Shown: positions 34,249 through 42,306 of the stretch, one piece after another
How positions within the stretch are numbered: position 1 is the first letter of the stretch
Layout of the letters: each line of letters starts with the position of its first letter
Assembly (NCBI RefSeq): GCF_011038885.2
Contig: NZ_CP064952.1
Location: 2,170,001-2,234,000 of the forward strand
Reading direction: 5' to 3'
DNA: 64,000 nt
Source of the DNA: Schaalia sp. ZJ405
GTDB lineage: Bacteria > Actinomycetota > Actinomycetes > Actinomycetales > Actinomycetaceae
Program-made: the position numbers and the translations under genes
The notes under the pieces: model-generated
Told to the model about the DNA's origin: nothing
What the model saw: the letters and a program-made list of their open reading frames with translations, nothing else
The model's database searches: none

Positions 34249-34438
34249 AAGACTGGTGCTGCTGTGGGAGGCATAGCTGTCATCGCTATGGCTTCGATGG
34301 CGGCAGGAACAGCGATCATGCGTCGTCGTCATGATGCCTGACATGGGCGCGTGACCCGGTAGTCGCATCTACGGCGTTCGGTGGCACCCCGAATGGGTGT
34401 CCCCGAACGCCATCTTGTTTAACCCGATGATCCTGAAA
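34249..34438 (+). repeat. 190-bp direct repeat, right copy
   Basis: Begins at the first base after the right inverted repeat of the IS1634-like element. Collinear with 32386-32575, differing by about four substitutions (for example GATGCC for GACGCC). It holds a second copy of the sorting-signal tail and its terminator (34373-34411). Confidence 0.9.
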
Positions 34439-34483
34439 CTCAACCGCCCCGTCTCCCTGACATTCACGTGCAGGGAGACGGGG
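34329..34483 (+). repeat. 155-bp repeat, partner of 35689-35842
   Basis: From TCATGATGCCTGACATGGG through both hairpins. The partner at 35689-35842 has 154 bp and a handful of differences. Between them lie the DUF3800 gene and a broken frame. Confidence 0.8.
34447..34483 (+). terminator. second hairpin after the surface-protein tail
   Basis: A perfect 13-bp stem (CCCCGTCTCCCTG with CAGGGAGACGGGG) and 11-nt loop, 36 nt after the first hairpin. A slightly altered copy is at about 35807-35842. No long U-run follows, so it may be a backup terminator. Confidence 0.55.
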
Positions 34484-34698
34484 TGGGCAACATCGACATT
34501 ATCGTCGGATGATCAAGCAGCACGGGCTCTAGACTCCGCATACTTGAAGCATGAATCATTGCTGCGAACTCAACACATAGTCTTCAACGCATGGCGAGCA
34601 TCACTTGCTTGGGCGGGCGCTCATCGCTAGACTTAGGGGACGAGGTAGCCCGAACAGTTTCCGTATGGTGGCGTTCCATGACAAGCTCATGGATAGGG
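34484..34698. other. non-coding gap before the DUF3800 gene
   Basis: No credible gene. The sequence is A/T-rich compared with the flanks and does not show inverted repeats of an IS. Confidence 0.35.
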
Positions 34699-35349
34699 CT
34701 ACCTCCTGTTATCAAACTTCCACCAGGTCCCAGTCGGCCGACGTGCACGATTTCTTACCTGTGCAGCCCTATTACTCGAGTGAATACTTATTTTTCCTTG
34801 GAAGCACGACATTACGGTGCCAGCCACCATGTCAGCCAGCTGAAGGCCGATGTCGACTTTTGAATCCCGACACACAATTTCTTTGGCAACATTCTCTCCG
34901 TTGCGATTCACACGTTCCATCAGATATTTCGTCGTCCTGATTCCGTGGAAAGCCCGTAAATCAGCCCCATCAATAACAATGGTTGCATCCTTTATAGTGC
35001 CCCAGGTATGTGTCAAAAGTTGTTTAATAAAGTAAGCCTTCATGGTTGACCCATTGGACTTCAGGAAGTCACTTGTCAAAATGCGCTTGTCAACGATGAT
35101 GACGCGGACGGAAAATTTATTCTCTGAGACGAGTCTGAAGAACTCTTCGCGGTGTGCTTCTTTCATTTTTGAGTGCTTGAACTCACCATTTTTTCTTTTC
35201 AGGTAGTCTGGAGCATTCTCAAGCACCCCTTTAAGCGCCAAATAATCAGCTTCTGTAGGAAAGATGCACGAAGCCAGGACGAGGTATTCTGAGGACCCGC
35301 GGTTAAATTTGACCCCAGCATCACCTGAGTCGTCAATAAATACGAGCAC
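34699..35349 (-). CDS. DUF3800 domain protein
   Basis: 216 residues from GTG at 35349. The N-terminus MLVFIDDSGDAGVKFNRGSS has the D-D-S-G-D signature of DUF3800, a family with an RNase H-like fold. Further conserved acids appear in TIVIDGADLRAFHGIRTTKY and in the final VCRDSKVDIGLQLADMVAGT (the D-S-K...Q-L-A-D-x-x-A motif). The family is frequent in mobile and defence islands, but its activity is not established. The gene is A/T-rich and lies between two copies of a 155-bp repeat, consistent with a cargo gene. The last 20 or so residues (RRPTGTWWKFDNRR) look atypical and may be junction sequence. Confidence 0.85.
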   Translation of the reverse strand: MLVFIDDSGDAGVKFNRGSSEYLVLASCIFPTEADYLALKGVLENAPDYLKRKNGEFKHSKMKEAHREEFFRLVSENKFSVRVIIVDKRILTSDFLKSNGSTMKAYFIKQLLTHTWGTIKDATIVIDGADLRAFHGIRTTKYLMERVNRNGENVAKEIVCRDSKVDIGLQLADMVAGTVMSCFQGKISIHSSNRAAQVRNRARRPTGTWWKFDNRR

Positions 35350-35400
35350 TAATTTCCACTTCTTTCACCAAACCAAATTTCTATTCACTTCTTCTACTAG

Positions 35401-35685
35401 ACGACTACTCATCCCATTCTTCAGGGAGAATTTGGGGTTCCTCACCCCACCGTTATCGTAGCCGAGGGCACGACCGACACGGCCCGCTTGAGTAGCTTAG
35501 TCGGTAACGTTGGAAAGTTCATGTCAATAGCGTTCGACAGTGACTCTGACCACCTGACGAGATTACGCGGAAAATTCGGTTCTCAACCGTTTGGACCTAT
35601 GTCGGCCCTCATTCGCGCCATCCCAAGCAACACGCGCCTCATTCACGCGGACACGCTCGACCCGTACCGATATTTTGACCTATAA
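35401..35685 (+). pseudogene. truncated open frame of unknown origin
   Basis: An open frame without a proper start reads PHPTVIVAEGTTDTARLSSL, then AFDSDSDHLTRLRGKFGSQP, and ends DTLDPYRYFDL. V-I-V-A-E-G-x-x-D-x-A-R is faintly TOPRIM-like, but I do not claim the family. No ribosome site is seen. It stops 4 bp before the repeat at 35689, so it is probably the 3' end of a gene cut by the rearrangement that created the repeat. Confidence 0.35.
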
Positions 35686-35688
35686 CCC

Positions 35689-35842
35689 TCATGACGCCTG
35701 ACATGGGCGCGTGACTCGGTAATCGCATCTATGGCGTTCGGTGGCACCCCGAATGGGTGTCCCCGAACGCCGTCTTGTTTAACCCGATGATCCTAAAACT
35801 CAACCGCCCCGCTCCCTGACATTCACGTGCAGGGAGACGGGG
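35689..35842 (+). repeat. third copy of the surface-protein 3' end and terminators
   Basis: Matches 34329-34483 (TCATGACGCCTGACATGGG to the second hairpin) with scattered substitutions and a one-base deletion in the second stem. It marks the right side of the DUF3800 module. Confidence 0.85.
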
Positions 35843-35868
35843 CGGTTAAAAGTATCGAAATCCAGCTC

Positions 35869-36276
35869 CTAGACAGTCACATCTTCTTTCAGCTTCGCGA
35901 TCGTCGGACGATGCTGAGGACCTGCGAGCATGAGCAAGGTGCCTTCTGGATGCTGATCTAGATAGTCAAGAAACATGTCCACTGTGGAATCAGCGTCGTA
36001 CGGCATAGACAACTCAGTCTCCCCGCCTCGAGAAAATGCACCCTCTTGACGAGTGAATGGGAGGAGAACCGTCTTACCTCTGGTGAGAACGAAAACGTTG
36101 GCATACCCGCCGGCCGCTTTCACTCGGTCAAAAAGTACCTTCATGGGTTCTTCACCGAGCGCCGTCACGACGAACTGCCTACCCAGATCATTCACGACGG
36201 GAAAATTTCTCGGATGCTCTGCCAACGATTTGAGGATGGTCTTAGTGAATTCTTTCCGACGGTCATCAACTGTCAT
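35869..36276 (-). CDS. hypothetical protein, unknown function
   Basis: 135 residues from ATG at 36276 (MTVDDRRKEFTKTILKSLAE). It has an alpha/beta look (RQFVVTALGEEPMKVLFDRV, VFVLTRGKTVLLPF) and ends LLMLAGPQHRPTIAKLKEDV. There is no membrane segment or signal peptide, and I do not recognise the family. It starts 5 bp after the end of the broken gene at 36282-36745, so the two form an operon. A two-gene small-protein operon in a defence island raises the possibility of a toxin-antitoxin or immunity pair, but no specific motif supports it. Confidence 0.6.
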   Translation of the reverse strand: MTVDDRRKEFTKTILKSLAEHPRNFPVVNDLGRQFVVTALGEEPMKVLFDRVKAAGGYANVFVLTRGKTVLLPFTRQEGAFSRGGETELSMPYDADSTVDMFLDYLDQHPEGTLLMLAGPQHRPTIAKLKEDVTV

Positions 36277-36281
36277 CGCCG

Positions 36282-36745
36282 TTACCCTTCCTCTCTTCGC
36301 ATCAGACTATCAGCATAGTCAATAAGCGCATCAATGGATCGATCGTAGTTGCGGCTCACGTCTTCTATCTGTCGTAGCGGCTGAAAGGGCTCGAATTGCC
36401 CATGCTTCGGATACCGAATCTCATCATGCAAGTGGATGCACCCATGATTGAGGCAGTCAGCGGAAGCTATCTTCTTGATCCGACGTCCCTGGTCCCAATC
36501 TTCTTGATCCGACGTCCCTGGTCCCAATCTTCCTGACGAATTTCCATGTAGAAATCTGCAAGTTGACCACCCAGGTACCACCTACGGATCTCCAAGATCA
36601 CTGTCGGATCGCAATCAATCGGCTGGAGAAAGACCGGCTCAGCTTTAACAAGTGAGGACCGCGGAGGCGGAGTCCAGGCAAGTTGCGCTTCCGCCTCGGC
36701 GCGACTTCGCTTTGCCTCACGTCGGAGCCGATGTTTCTCCTGCAT
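36282..36745 (-). pseudogene. hypothetical gene broken by a 29-bp tandem duplication
   Basis: The first half starts MQEKHRLRREAKRSRAEAEA at 36745 and reads LEIRRWYLGGQLADFYMEIR and QEDWDQGRRIKKI. The second half continues in another frame as ASADCLNHGCIHLHDEIRYP and QIEDVSRNYDRSIDALIDYA. Between them a 29-bp unit is present twice (36469-36526). Removing one copy joins the halves in one frame of about 145 codons, so the duplication is the lesion. The restored protein has a basic coiled N-terminus and no family I recognise. It is upstream partner of the gene at 35869-36276. If copy number can revert, this is a reversible switch. Confidence 0.75.
36469..36526. repeat. 29-bp perfect tandem duplication
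   Basis: Two perfect head-to-tail copies of ATCTTCTTGATCCGACGTCC followed by CTGGTCCCA. As 29 is not a multiple of three, gain of the second copy shifts the frame. Confidence 0.95.
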
Positions 36746-36785
36746 TCATCCCTCACCAGATTCGGGCTTATACGACCAAACAGAA

Positions 36786-36814
36786 AACCCCGCGATCTCA
36801 ACGATCACGGGGTT
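36786..36814 (-). terminator. terminator of tRNA-Ser(GCT)
   Basis: On the minus strand a 12-bp stem (AACCCCGTGATC with GATCGCGGGGTT, one G-U pair) and 5-nt loop is followed by TTCTG, 8 nt after the tRNA. Confidence 0.8.
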
Positions 36815-36821
36815 CCGCACG

Positions 36822-36909
36822 CGGAGACGAGGGGATTCGAACCCCTGAATCGCGCAACGCGATTAACTCCTTAGCAGGGAGCCCCCTTCGGCCACTCGGG
36901 CACGTCTCC
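36822..36909 (-). tRNA. tRNA-Ser (GCT)
   Basis: A long-variable-arm tRNA: acceptor GGAGACG/CGTCTCC, D-arm TGCCCGAGTGGCCGAAGGGG, anticodon loop with GCT between CTCCC and GGAGT, variable arm TCGCGTTGCGCGA and T-arm AGGGGTTCGAATCCCCT. The 3' CCA is not encoded. It marks the right boundary of the defence island. Confidence 0.93.
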
Positions 36910-36969
36910 TCAACCGGCGACGAAGTCGCAGCTCAGACATTCCGTTTTCCGCGAAATTCAGCCAGTTGG

Positions 36970-37056
36970 CGGAGGGCGAGGGATTCGAACCCCCGGTGCC
37001 ATCGCTGACACAACGGTTTTCAAGACCGTCACCTTCGGCCGCTCGGTCAGCCCTCC
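36970..37056 (-). tRNA. tRNA-Ser (TGA)
   Basis: Acceptor GGAGGGC/GCCCTCC, D-arm TGACCGAGCGGCCGAAGG, anticodon stem ACGGT/ACCGT with loop CTTGAAA (anticodon TGA), long variable arm GTCAGCGATGGC and T-arm GGGGGTTCGAATCCCTC. It is 60 bp upstream of tRNA-Ser(GCT) on the same strand and probably cotranscribed. Confidence 0.93.
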
Positions 37057-37373
37057 GGACTACCTGATCGTACCCGAAAGTCTGGCGTTTCGTTGAATTC
37101 ATTGACGAGGACGACCACCCAAGTTCATCACACATCTGCTCTTCACCGCGGGAAAACCGCGGAAACGGAAGCCGGGTGGCGAGGTCGCCAGCCTCGCGTT
37201 GACCGACAACCTCAAGCCCTTCCTAGCAAGCCCTTCCCAGACAGCAGAGGCAGGACAAGGAAACTCTCCGACAGGAAAACCCTCGGAGCCCAGTTCACCC
37301 CCCCCCGCGAAAACAGCCAAAGAGCCCTAAAGCAGCCAAAGAGACGACTCCCCGACAGTAAGCCAGAGTCCGC
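37057..37373. other. gap between tRNA-Ser and epimerase, with one dispersed element
   Basis: 317 bp without a gene. It contains the GACGAGGACGA element copy at 37101-37115, a small hairpin (CCGCGG, AAAA, CCGCGG at about 37148-37163) and a 9-C run at 37298-37306. An open frame here overlaps the tRNA flank and has no gene-like features. Confidence 0.45.
37101..37115 (+). repeat. GACGAGGACGAG element, copy 6
   Basis: ATTGACGAGGACGAC, intergenic, about 45 bp upstream of tRNA-Ser(TGA). Confidence 0.7.
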
Positions 37374-38714
37374 TCAGGCCCGACTACCGAAGAAGTTCCA
37401 GGATTTCTTGTCTTTGGGTGCTTCCTCCGGTTTATCCAGCAGACCACGCGAAAGTGCGGGCGCGATCGGCGGCCACAGCGGCACGCGAACAGCAAGGGTT
37501 GCTTGAACGGCGTGGTAGACATCCCATCGCGAGGCTTTCGCCCGGTCGAGCGGCTGGTTGTGAGCATCGAGACGTCGTGCCCATCGCCCGGGTTGGGTAA
37601 TGAGGTAGTCATTAATGAAGTCAAGAAATGAGCGGTAGCAGTGCTCGTAGTGTTCGACCTCGCCAGCGGAGGCGCCGTCGTCAAGCATTGCTCGCCGCAC
37701 GGCCGCCGCGGCGTACACGCCTTCGCAGACAACCCACTGTTGGTGTTCGTCCTCGCCGTCGAGGGGTTCACCATCGGCATCGATTCCGGTGGCAAATCCG
37801 GGGTTACCGTCGGTACGACGCCAGCCGTCAACGCGGGTGCGCTCGAAGAGTTCCTGTGCCATTTCCATGAGGTACGCGGGCTGGGAACGTCCCAGGGATC
37901 GCAGGCCGGCGCGGATCTGCAAAGCGATGTGAACCCATTGGAGTGCGTGTCCGGTGACCGTGCCGTGGTAAATGCGACGCTGGTCAATCATCCCGGTCGG
38001 CGGCTCGCTCAGCGGCTCCCAGGTTTCGTCGTAGTACTCGGGCAGACGCCAGTTGCGTTCCGAACCGATCTGATACGCATAGGACGCCATGATTTCAGCG
38101 CGTTCAAGCCACACGGGGTCAGTTGTTGCTTCGGCCGCCGCCAAGTAAGCCTCGGCGGTGTGCAGGAGCGTCCCCAGGCTGCGCACGGGCAGTGCCTCAG
38201 TGAAGGCTTCGTCGTATTGGTCGCGCACGAGGCCGGTTCCTTCGAGCCAGTGGCGTTCCTGGTCGTGCAGGACAGCAGCGAGAAGTTCATAGGCTCCGGG
38301 GCGGTCGGCAACGACAGCAGCAGCCAGGCCGAGGATGACGTAGGCGTTGTGGTACTGGGATTTACCGCGCCCATCTTGATCCCACGGTTGACCGTGTCCA
38401 TCATCGGTGGGTTCGGGTGTAATGGAAGTCCACATGCCACCGTTGACGGGATCGGTGAAGTAGTTGCGCAGCGCTTTGACGGCGTGGTCGGCATAGCGAC
38501 GTGACCCGGGCAGTCCCATGAGGACACCCAGTGAGAAGACGTAGAGCATACGCGCGGTGACAGCCAGGTCAATGCTGCGCGCAGGATCCGGCTCACCCTG
38601 GTCGTTGAGATGCGCGAAACCCGTAGGAACAATTGCGCCTTCGGCCTCTCTGATCAGGGCCTGCATCTGTGCAGACAGCCAGCGATTGTGCTCAACGGAG
38701 TCAAACCAGCCCAC
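37374..38714 (-). CDS. AGE-family epimerase/isomerase (N-acylglucosamine 2-epimerase-like)
   Basis: 446 residues of an (alpha/alpha)6-barrel sugar epimerase/isomerase. It starts MGWFDSVEHNRWLSAQMQAL with AGGAGAAC upstream. Family features include SIDLAVTARMLYVFSLGVLM, the Arg/His active-site motifs GRGKSQYHNAYVILGLAAAV and RIYHGTVTGHALQWVHIALQ, and the late DEHQQWVVCEGVYAAAAVRR. Relatives interconvert N-acetylglucosamine/N-acetylmannosamine, glucose/mannose or sulfoquinovose; the YihS-like length and GHALQW motif favour a simple aldose-ketose isomerase. It diverges from phosphoglucomutase, so both may feed sugars into the glucose-phosphate pool. The C-terminal 40 residues are Lys/Pro-rich and extra. 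Confidence 0.85.
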   Translation of the reverse strand: MGWFDSVEHNRWLSAQMQALIREAEGAIVPTGFAHLNDQGEPDPARSIDLAVTARMLYVFSLGVLMGLPGSRRYADHAVKALRNYFTDPVNGGMWTSITPEPTDDGHGQPWDQDGRGKSQYHNAYVILGLAAAVVADRPGAYELLAAVLHDQERHWLEGTGLVRDQYDEAFTEALPVRSLGTLLHTAEAYLAAAEATTDPVWLERAEIMASYAYQIGSERNWRLPEYYDETWEPLSEPPTGMIDQRRIYHGTVTGHALQWVHIALQIRAGLRSLGRSQPAYLMEMAQELFERTRVDGWRRTDGNPGFATGIDADGEPLDGEDEHQQWVVCEGVYAAAAVRRAMLDDGASAGEVEHYEHCYRSFLDFINDYLITQPGRWARRLDAHNQPLDRAKASRWDVYHAVQATLAVRVPLWPPIAPALSRGLLDKPEEAPKDKKSWNFFGSRA

Positions 38715-39081
38715 GAAAGTTCTCCTGACAATGAGTGATGAATACTTGACTGCACGATCGACGGTGATCAGCAGTGATCTATGCTACATAGCGTAGCTGG
38801 TCTCAGCGCATTTGTGGGAGTCGGTGGTCCCACAACACGGACGTCCCCATCCACGATCACCTTCCTCGCATATGCGCACGTCATCTTGCCTTCCAAGGGA
38901 TCCCGCATCCACGCCCTTCCTCGTACATGTTGCCGCGTTCCGGTGGTTCTCATTGACGAGGACGAGGCCGGCTTCCCATCACTCGCCACATCACGCGCAC
39001 CCGCGATCACCAGTACAGATGTTCCCGTCCAACGGTCGGGAACACCCCAAGAAGTGTGCACATACGTGCGACACTGGATAC
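38715..39081. other. divergent promoter region epimerase / pgm, with one dispersed element
   Basis: 367 bp. It carries the second 24-bp copy of the dispersed element (38952-38975). An open frame continuous with pgm crosses it, but the pgm family start is at 39082. TATGCTACATAGCGTAGC near 38779-38796 is an imperfect palindrome that could be an operator. Confidence 0.45.
38952..38975 (+). repeat. GACGAGGACGAG element, copy 7 (intergenic)
   Basis: ATTGACGAGGACGAGGCC followed by GGCTTC. Identical over 24 bases to the copy inside dnaX at 17311-17334, although the flanking sequences are unrelated. Confidence 0.85.
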
Positions 39082-40752
39082 ATGCATGAAAGAGCTGGCA
39101 CCGTTGCCTTACCTGAAGACCTCATTGACATTGACGACGTTATTTCGGCCTATTACGACGTAGAACCGGATCCAACAAACGTGGACCAACGCGTCGCTTT
39201 CGGTACCTCCGGTCACCGCGGCTCATCGTTAGATGGAAAATTCAACGAAGCCCACATTGTTGCGATCACCGCGGCAATCATTGAGTACCGTAAGAGCCAG
39301 GGCATTGACGGCCCGTTGTTCATCGGTCGCGACACGCACGCTCTGTCAGAACCCGCGTGGCGGACAGCACTCGAAGTATTAGCTGCCGCCGGGGTTGATA
39401 CGCGCATCGATTCGCGTGGCTCCTACACTCCGACGCCCGCGGTGTCCGTGGCGATTCTTGGGGCGAACGGCGCTCCCGGTGCGCTTCGCACACAAGGCCC
39501 CGGACTGGCAGACGGCATCGTGGTCACGCCCTCGCATAATCCTCCCCGCGATGGCGGTTTCAAGTACAACCCTCCTCACGGCGGCCCCGCTGATTCTGAT
39601 GCAACCGGGTGGATTGCTGCGCGAGCAAATGAAATCCTTGAGGAAGGCTGGCATCGTGTCCCACGAATCATCGGGTCCTCACTGCTGGACAGCCCAAGCA
39701 TCCAAGAATTCAACTACCTGAAGTATTACGTTGATCAGTTGGACACCGTCATCGACATGGAAGCGATCCGCAACGCCGGTGTCCGCATTGGCGCCGACCC
39801 CCTGGGGGGCGCGTCCGTTGACTACTGGGCGGCGATTGCCGAACGCTACGGCTTGGATTTGACGGTCGTCAACCCGGTTGTGGACCCGGCATGGCCGTTC
39901 ATGACGCTGGACTGGGATGGGAAGATCCGCATGGATTGCTCCTCGCCGTATGCGATGGCGTCGCTGCGTGAGGCGATGACTCCGGACGCGGACGGCAACA
40001 CCCCGTATGACATTGCCACGGGCAACGACGCGGATTCGGATCGCCACGGCATCGTCACGCCGGATGGGTTGATGAATCCGAATCATTTCCTCGCCGTTGC
40101 CATTGAATATCTGTTCACGCATCGCCCCCAGTGGAGCGACCAGGCAGCGGTCGGTAAGACGCTGGTGTCGTCTGCCCTCATCGACCGGGTTGTCGGGGCG
40201 ATGGGCCGCACCCTTGTTGAGGTGCCTGTCGGCTTTAAGTTCTTCGTTCCGGGTCTCCTCGACGGCAGTGTCGGTTTCGGTGGCGAGGAATCCGCGGGAG
40301 CGTCTTTCCTGCGTAAAGACGGGACCGTGTGGTCAACCGACAAGGACGGCATCATTCTTGCGTTGCTCGCTTCGGAAATCCTCGCGGTCACTGGGAAAAC
40401 CCCCTCGCAGCTCCACAGGGAGCAGGTTGACCGTTTCGGAGCGTCCGCATATGCCCGTATTGACGCGCCGGCGAATCGCGAGCAGAAGGCGAAGCTCGCG
40501 GCCCTGTCCCCTGAGGATGTGTCTGCCACTGAGCTCGCTGGAGATCCGATTATTGCCAAGCTCGTCCGCGCTCCGGGTAATGATGCGCCGATCGGCGGTC
40601 TGAAGGTGACCACGGAGTTCGCGTGGTTCGCTGCCCGCCCGTCGGGCACCGAGGACGTGTACAAGATTTACGGCGAGTCCTTTAAGGGCGGCGATCATCT
40701 CGCAGAAGTCCAGGAGGCAGCAAAGGCTTTGGTGTCCGACGCTCTGAGCTAG
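39082..40752 (+). CDS. pgm: phosphoglucomutase (alpha-D-glucose-phosphate-specific)
   Basis: 556 residues, interconverting glucose-1-phosphate and glucose-6-phosphate. The start at ATG 39082 (MHERAGTVALPEDLIDIDDV) matches the family. VAFGTSGHRGSSLDGKFNEA is conserved. The phospho-serine loop VVTPSHNPPRDGGFKYN has S151. The Mg2+ loop GNDADSDRHGIVTP and the sugar-binding GFGGEESAGASFLRKDG follow, and a phosphate-binding ARPSGTEDVYKIYGESFKG ends it. No Shine-Dalgarno is visible, and GACACT ends 6 nt before the ATG, so it may be leaderless. A terminator made from two dispersed elements follows at 40780. The product feeds glycogen, trehalose and wall-sugar synthesis. Confidence 0.95.
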   Translation: MHERAGTVALPEDLIDIDDVISAYYDVEPDPTNVDQRVAFGTSGHRGSSLDGKFNEAHIVAITAAIIEYRKSQGIDGPLFIGRDTHALSEPAWRTALEVLAAAGVDTRIDSRGSYTPTPAVSVAILGANGAPGALRTQGPGLADGIVVTPSHNPPRDGGFKYNPPHGGPADSDATGWIAARANEILEEGWHRVPRIIGSSLLDSPSIQEFNYLKYYVDQLDTVIDMEAIRNAGVRIGADPLGGASVDYWAAIAERYGLDLTVVNPVVDPAWPFMTLDWDGKIRMDCSSPYAMASLREAMTPDADGNTPYDIATGNDADSDRHGIVTPDGLMNPNHFLAVAIEYLFTHRPQWSDQAAVGKTLVSSALIDRVVGAMGRTLVEVPVGFKFFVPGLLDGSVGFGGEESAGASFLRKDGTVWSTDKDGIILALLASEILAVTGKTPSQLHREQVDRFGASAYARIDAPANREQKAKLAALSPEDVSATELAGDPIIAKLVRAPGNDAPIGGLKVTTEFAWFAARPSGTEDVYKIYGESFKGGDHLAEVQEAAKALVSDALS

Positions 40753-40779
40753 TCGGCCCCACCGCACGTCTCACAGTTC

Positions 40780-40822
40780 GCGCTCGTCCTCGTTCATTAT
40801 TTTTATTGACGAGGGCGAGCGC
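40780..40822. terminator. pgm terminator formed by an inverted pair of GACGAGG elements
   Basis: Arms GCGCTCGTCCTCGTTCA (40780-40796) and TTGACGAGGGCGAGCGC (40806-40822) pair with G-U wobbles around TTATTTTTA. The left arm is the inverted dispersed element and the right arm its GGGC variant, the same pairing of forms seen at 14215. It lies 28 bp after pgm and 138 bp before the next gene. Confidence 0.75.
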
Positions 40823-40959
40823 GGCCTCGTCTTCACGCACGTTCTCCCGCGCCAGAACCGGAAGGCTCACATTTTCTCGCAAAGTCTTGGATTTTCCTCA
40901 GTCACCGACTAGCTTAATTCGCGTCCTGCTGCCACCTGCGTGAAAGGGAAATCCGACCG

Positions 40960-42306
40960 ATGCCGGGCCCCGCCGACCGATCCGTGAACGCTCCACAGTT
41001 GCCAGGTGGACAACCCCACGGCCCATCCTCTTCACATCGAACCGGCGCGACCCCTCGTTTACCGCTGGGGCGTCTCCTTTTACTCCTCTTCGCAGGTATT
41101 TCGCTTCTTGCTGGCCTGGACGCGGCGCTCGTCCGACTCGGCGGTGTGGCCCCCGTTTCTTCCGTGACATTGGGTTCGGTTCACGGGATCCTCATGATCT
41201 ACGGATTCCTTGGCACGGCGATCTGTCTGGAACGCGCTGTCGCGATTGGACGGGACGCTGGTACCGGAGCTTCGCGCAATTCTCAGCACCAGTTAGGACG
41301 GGGTCGGCTGTGGGCGTATGCGGCTCCGCTGCTCAGCGGGCTTGCCGGTGCTGTCACGATCGTCCTCGCTTCCTTCCCCGCAGTTGAGCGCGTCCTCGTT
41401 CAGCTTCCGATCCCTCGCTACCTGACTGCTCACCTCGGTGGTTTTCAGGCAGCACGCTTGCTCCCCGGTCTGCTGTGGACCGGCGCGTTGGCGATGCTCG
41501 TTGCGATCTACGTTCACGTGTGGAGGAAACGTCAGAAATCCTCTGCCGTCCTCATCCAAGGTCTGGGTGCCGTCATCGGACTTGTTGGGGTTCTCCTGTG
41601 GGGTAGGGGCCTGGAGATTCCGGCGATTATGCCGTGGTGGCTGATGTTTCTCGTGGTGACGATCATCGGGGAGAGACTGGAACTGGCTCGTCTCGGCTTT
41701 CTTTCGGGCTCCACAGAGCAACGCATCACCACGGAAGTATGCCTCCTCATTTTTGCGCTCATCCTCTCGCTGGTTGTTCCCATCTATGGATATCCCATGC
41801 TCGGCATCACTTTGGGTGTCCTCGCGGCTGATGTCGCCTGGCACGATGTCGCTCGCAAAACGATCCGCATCCCAGGGGTTCCACGTTTCGCCGCAGCAGC
41901 AATGCTCATGGGCTACGCATGGGCGATGGTTCCAACGATTCTCTGGGTGATCCATCCCCCGATTTTCGATGGGTACGCTTACGACGCGATCGTCCACGCG
42001 GTGACAATCGGTTTCATCCTGTCAATGGTCATGGCTCATGCCCCGGTGATTATTCCCGCGGTGGCTCGCCGCGACGTTCCCTACCACCCGATGATGTGGA
42101 TTCCCCTGGTATTCCTCGAGGTCGGTCTCCTGCTGCGTCTTCTTGCCGGAGCACGCGAAGCAGATGGACTGTGGCGCCTGGGTGGGAGCCTCTCGGTTGT
42201 TGCCGTCCTCGTCTTTGTTGCCTCAACGCTGACTCTGACGATTCTCGGCGCGCGCCGCAACAAGGCTGAGAAGACGCGAAGCGCGACAACTGGGGTGACT
42301 CCGTGA
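40960..42306 (+). CDS. polytopic membrane protein of the nitrite-reductase cluster
   Basis: 448 residues with about 12 hydrophobic segments, starting ATG 40960 after AAAGGGAAA. Scattered membrane histidines (SVHGILMIYGFLGTA, HVWRKRQ, AWHDVARK, IVHAVTIGFILSMVMAHAPV) could bind haem or metal, recalling NnrS and haem-copper oxidase-like proteins, though I cannot assign a family firmly. The loop near residue 100 is short and the N-terminus is a 35-residue Pro/Ser tail. It overlaps the next gene by 4 bp and leads to nirK, so it probably serves electron transfer to, or maturation of, the copper nitrite reductase. Confidence 0.7.
   Translation: MPGPADRSVNAPQLPGGQPHGPSSSHRTGATPRLPLGRLLLLLFAGISLLAGLDAALVRLGGVAPVSSVTLGSVHGILMIYGFLGTAICLERAVAIGRDAGTGASRNSQHQLGRGRLWAYAAPLLSGLAGAVTIVLASFPAVERVLVQLPIPRYLTAHLGGFQAARLLPGLLWTGALAMLVAIYVHVWRKRQKSSAVLIQGLGAVIGLVGVLLWGRGLEIPAIMPWWLMFLVVTIIGERLELARLGFLSGSTEQRITTEVCLLIFALILSLVVPIYGYPMLGITLGVLAADVAWHDVARKTIRIPGVPRFAAAAMLMGYAWAMVPTILWVIHPPIFDGYAYDAIVHAVTIGFILSMVMAHAPVIIPAVARRDVPYHPMMWIPLVFLEVGLLLRLLAGAREADGLWRLGGSLSVVAVLVFVASTLTLTILGARRNKAEKTRSATTGVTP

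Noticed and set aside
37298..37306. 9-C run as a phase-variation switch
   Set aside because: It is intergenic and downstream of the epimerase gene, so slippage would change no protein and no obvious promoter.
36652..37506. Plus-strand open frames across the tRNA-Ser region
   Set aside because: They read through two tRNA genes on the other strand and show no protein family.
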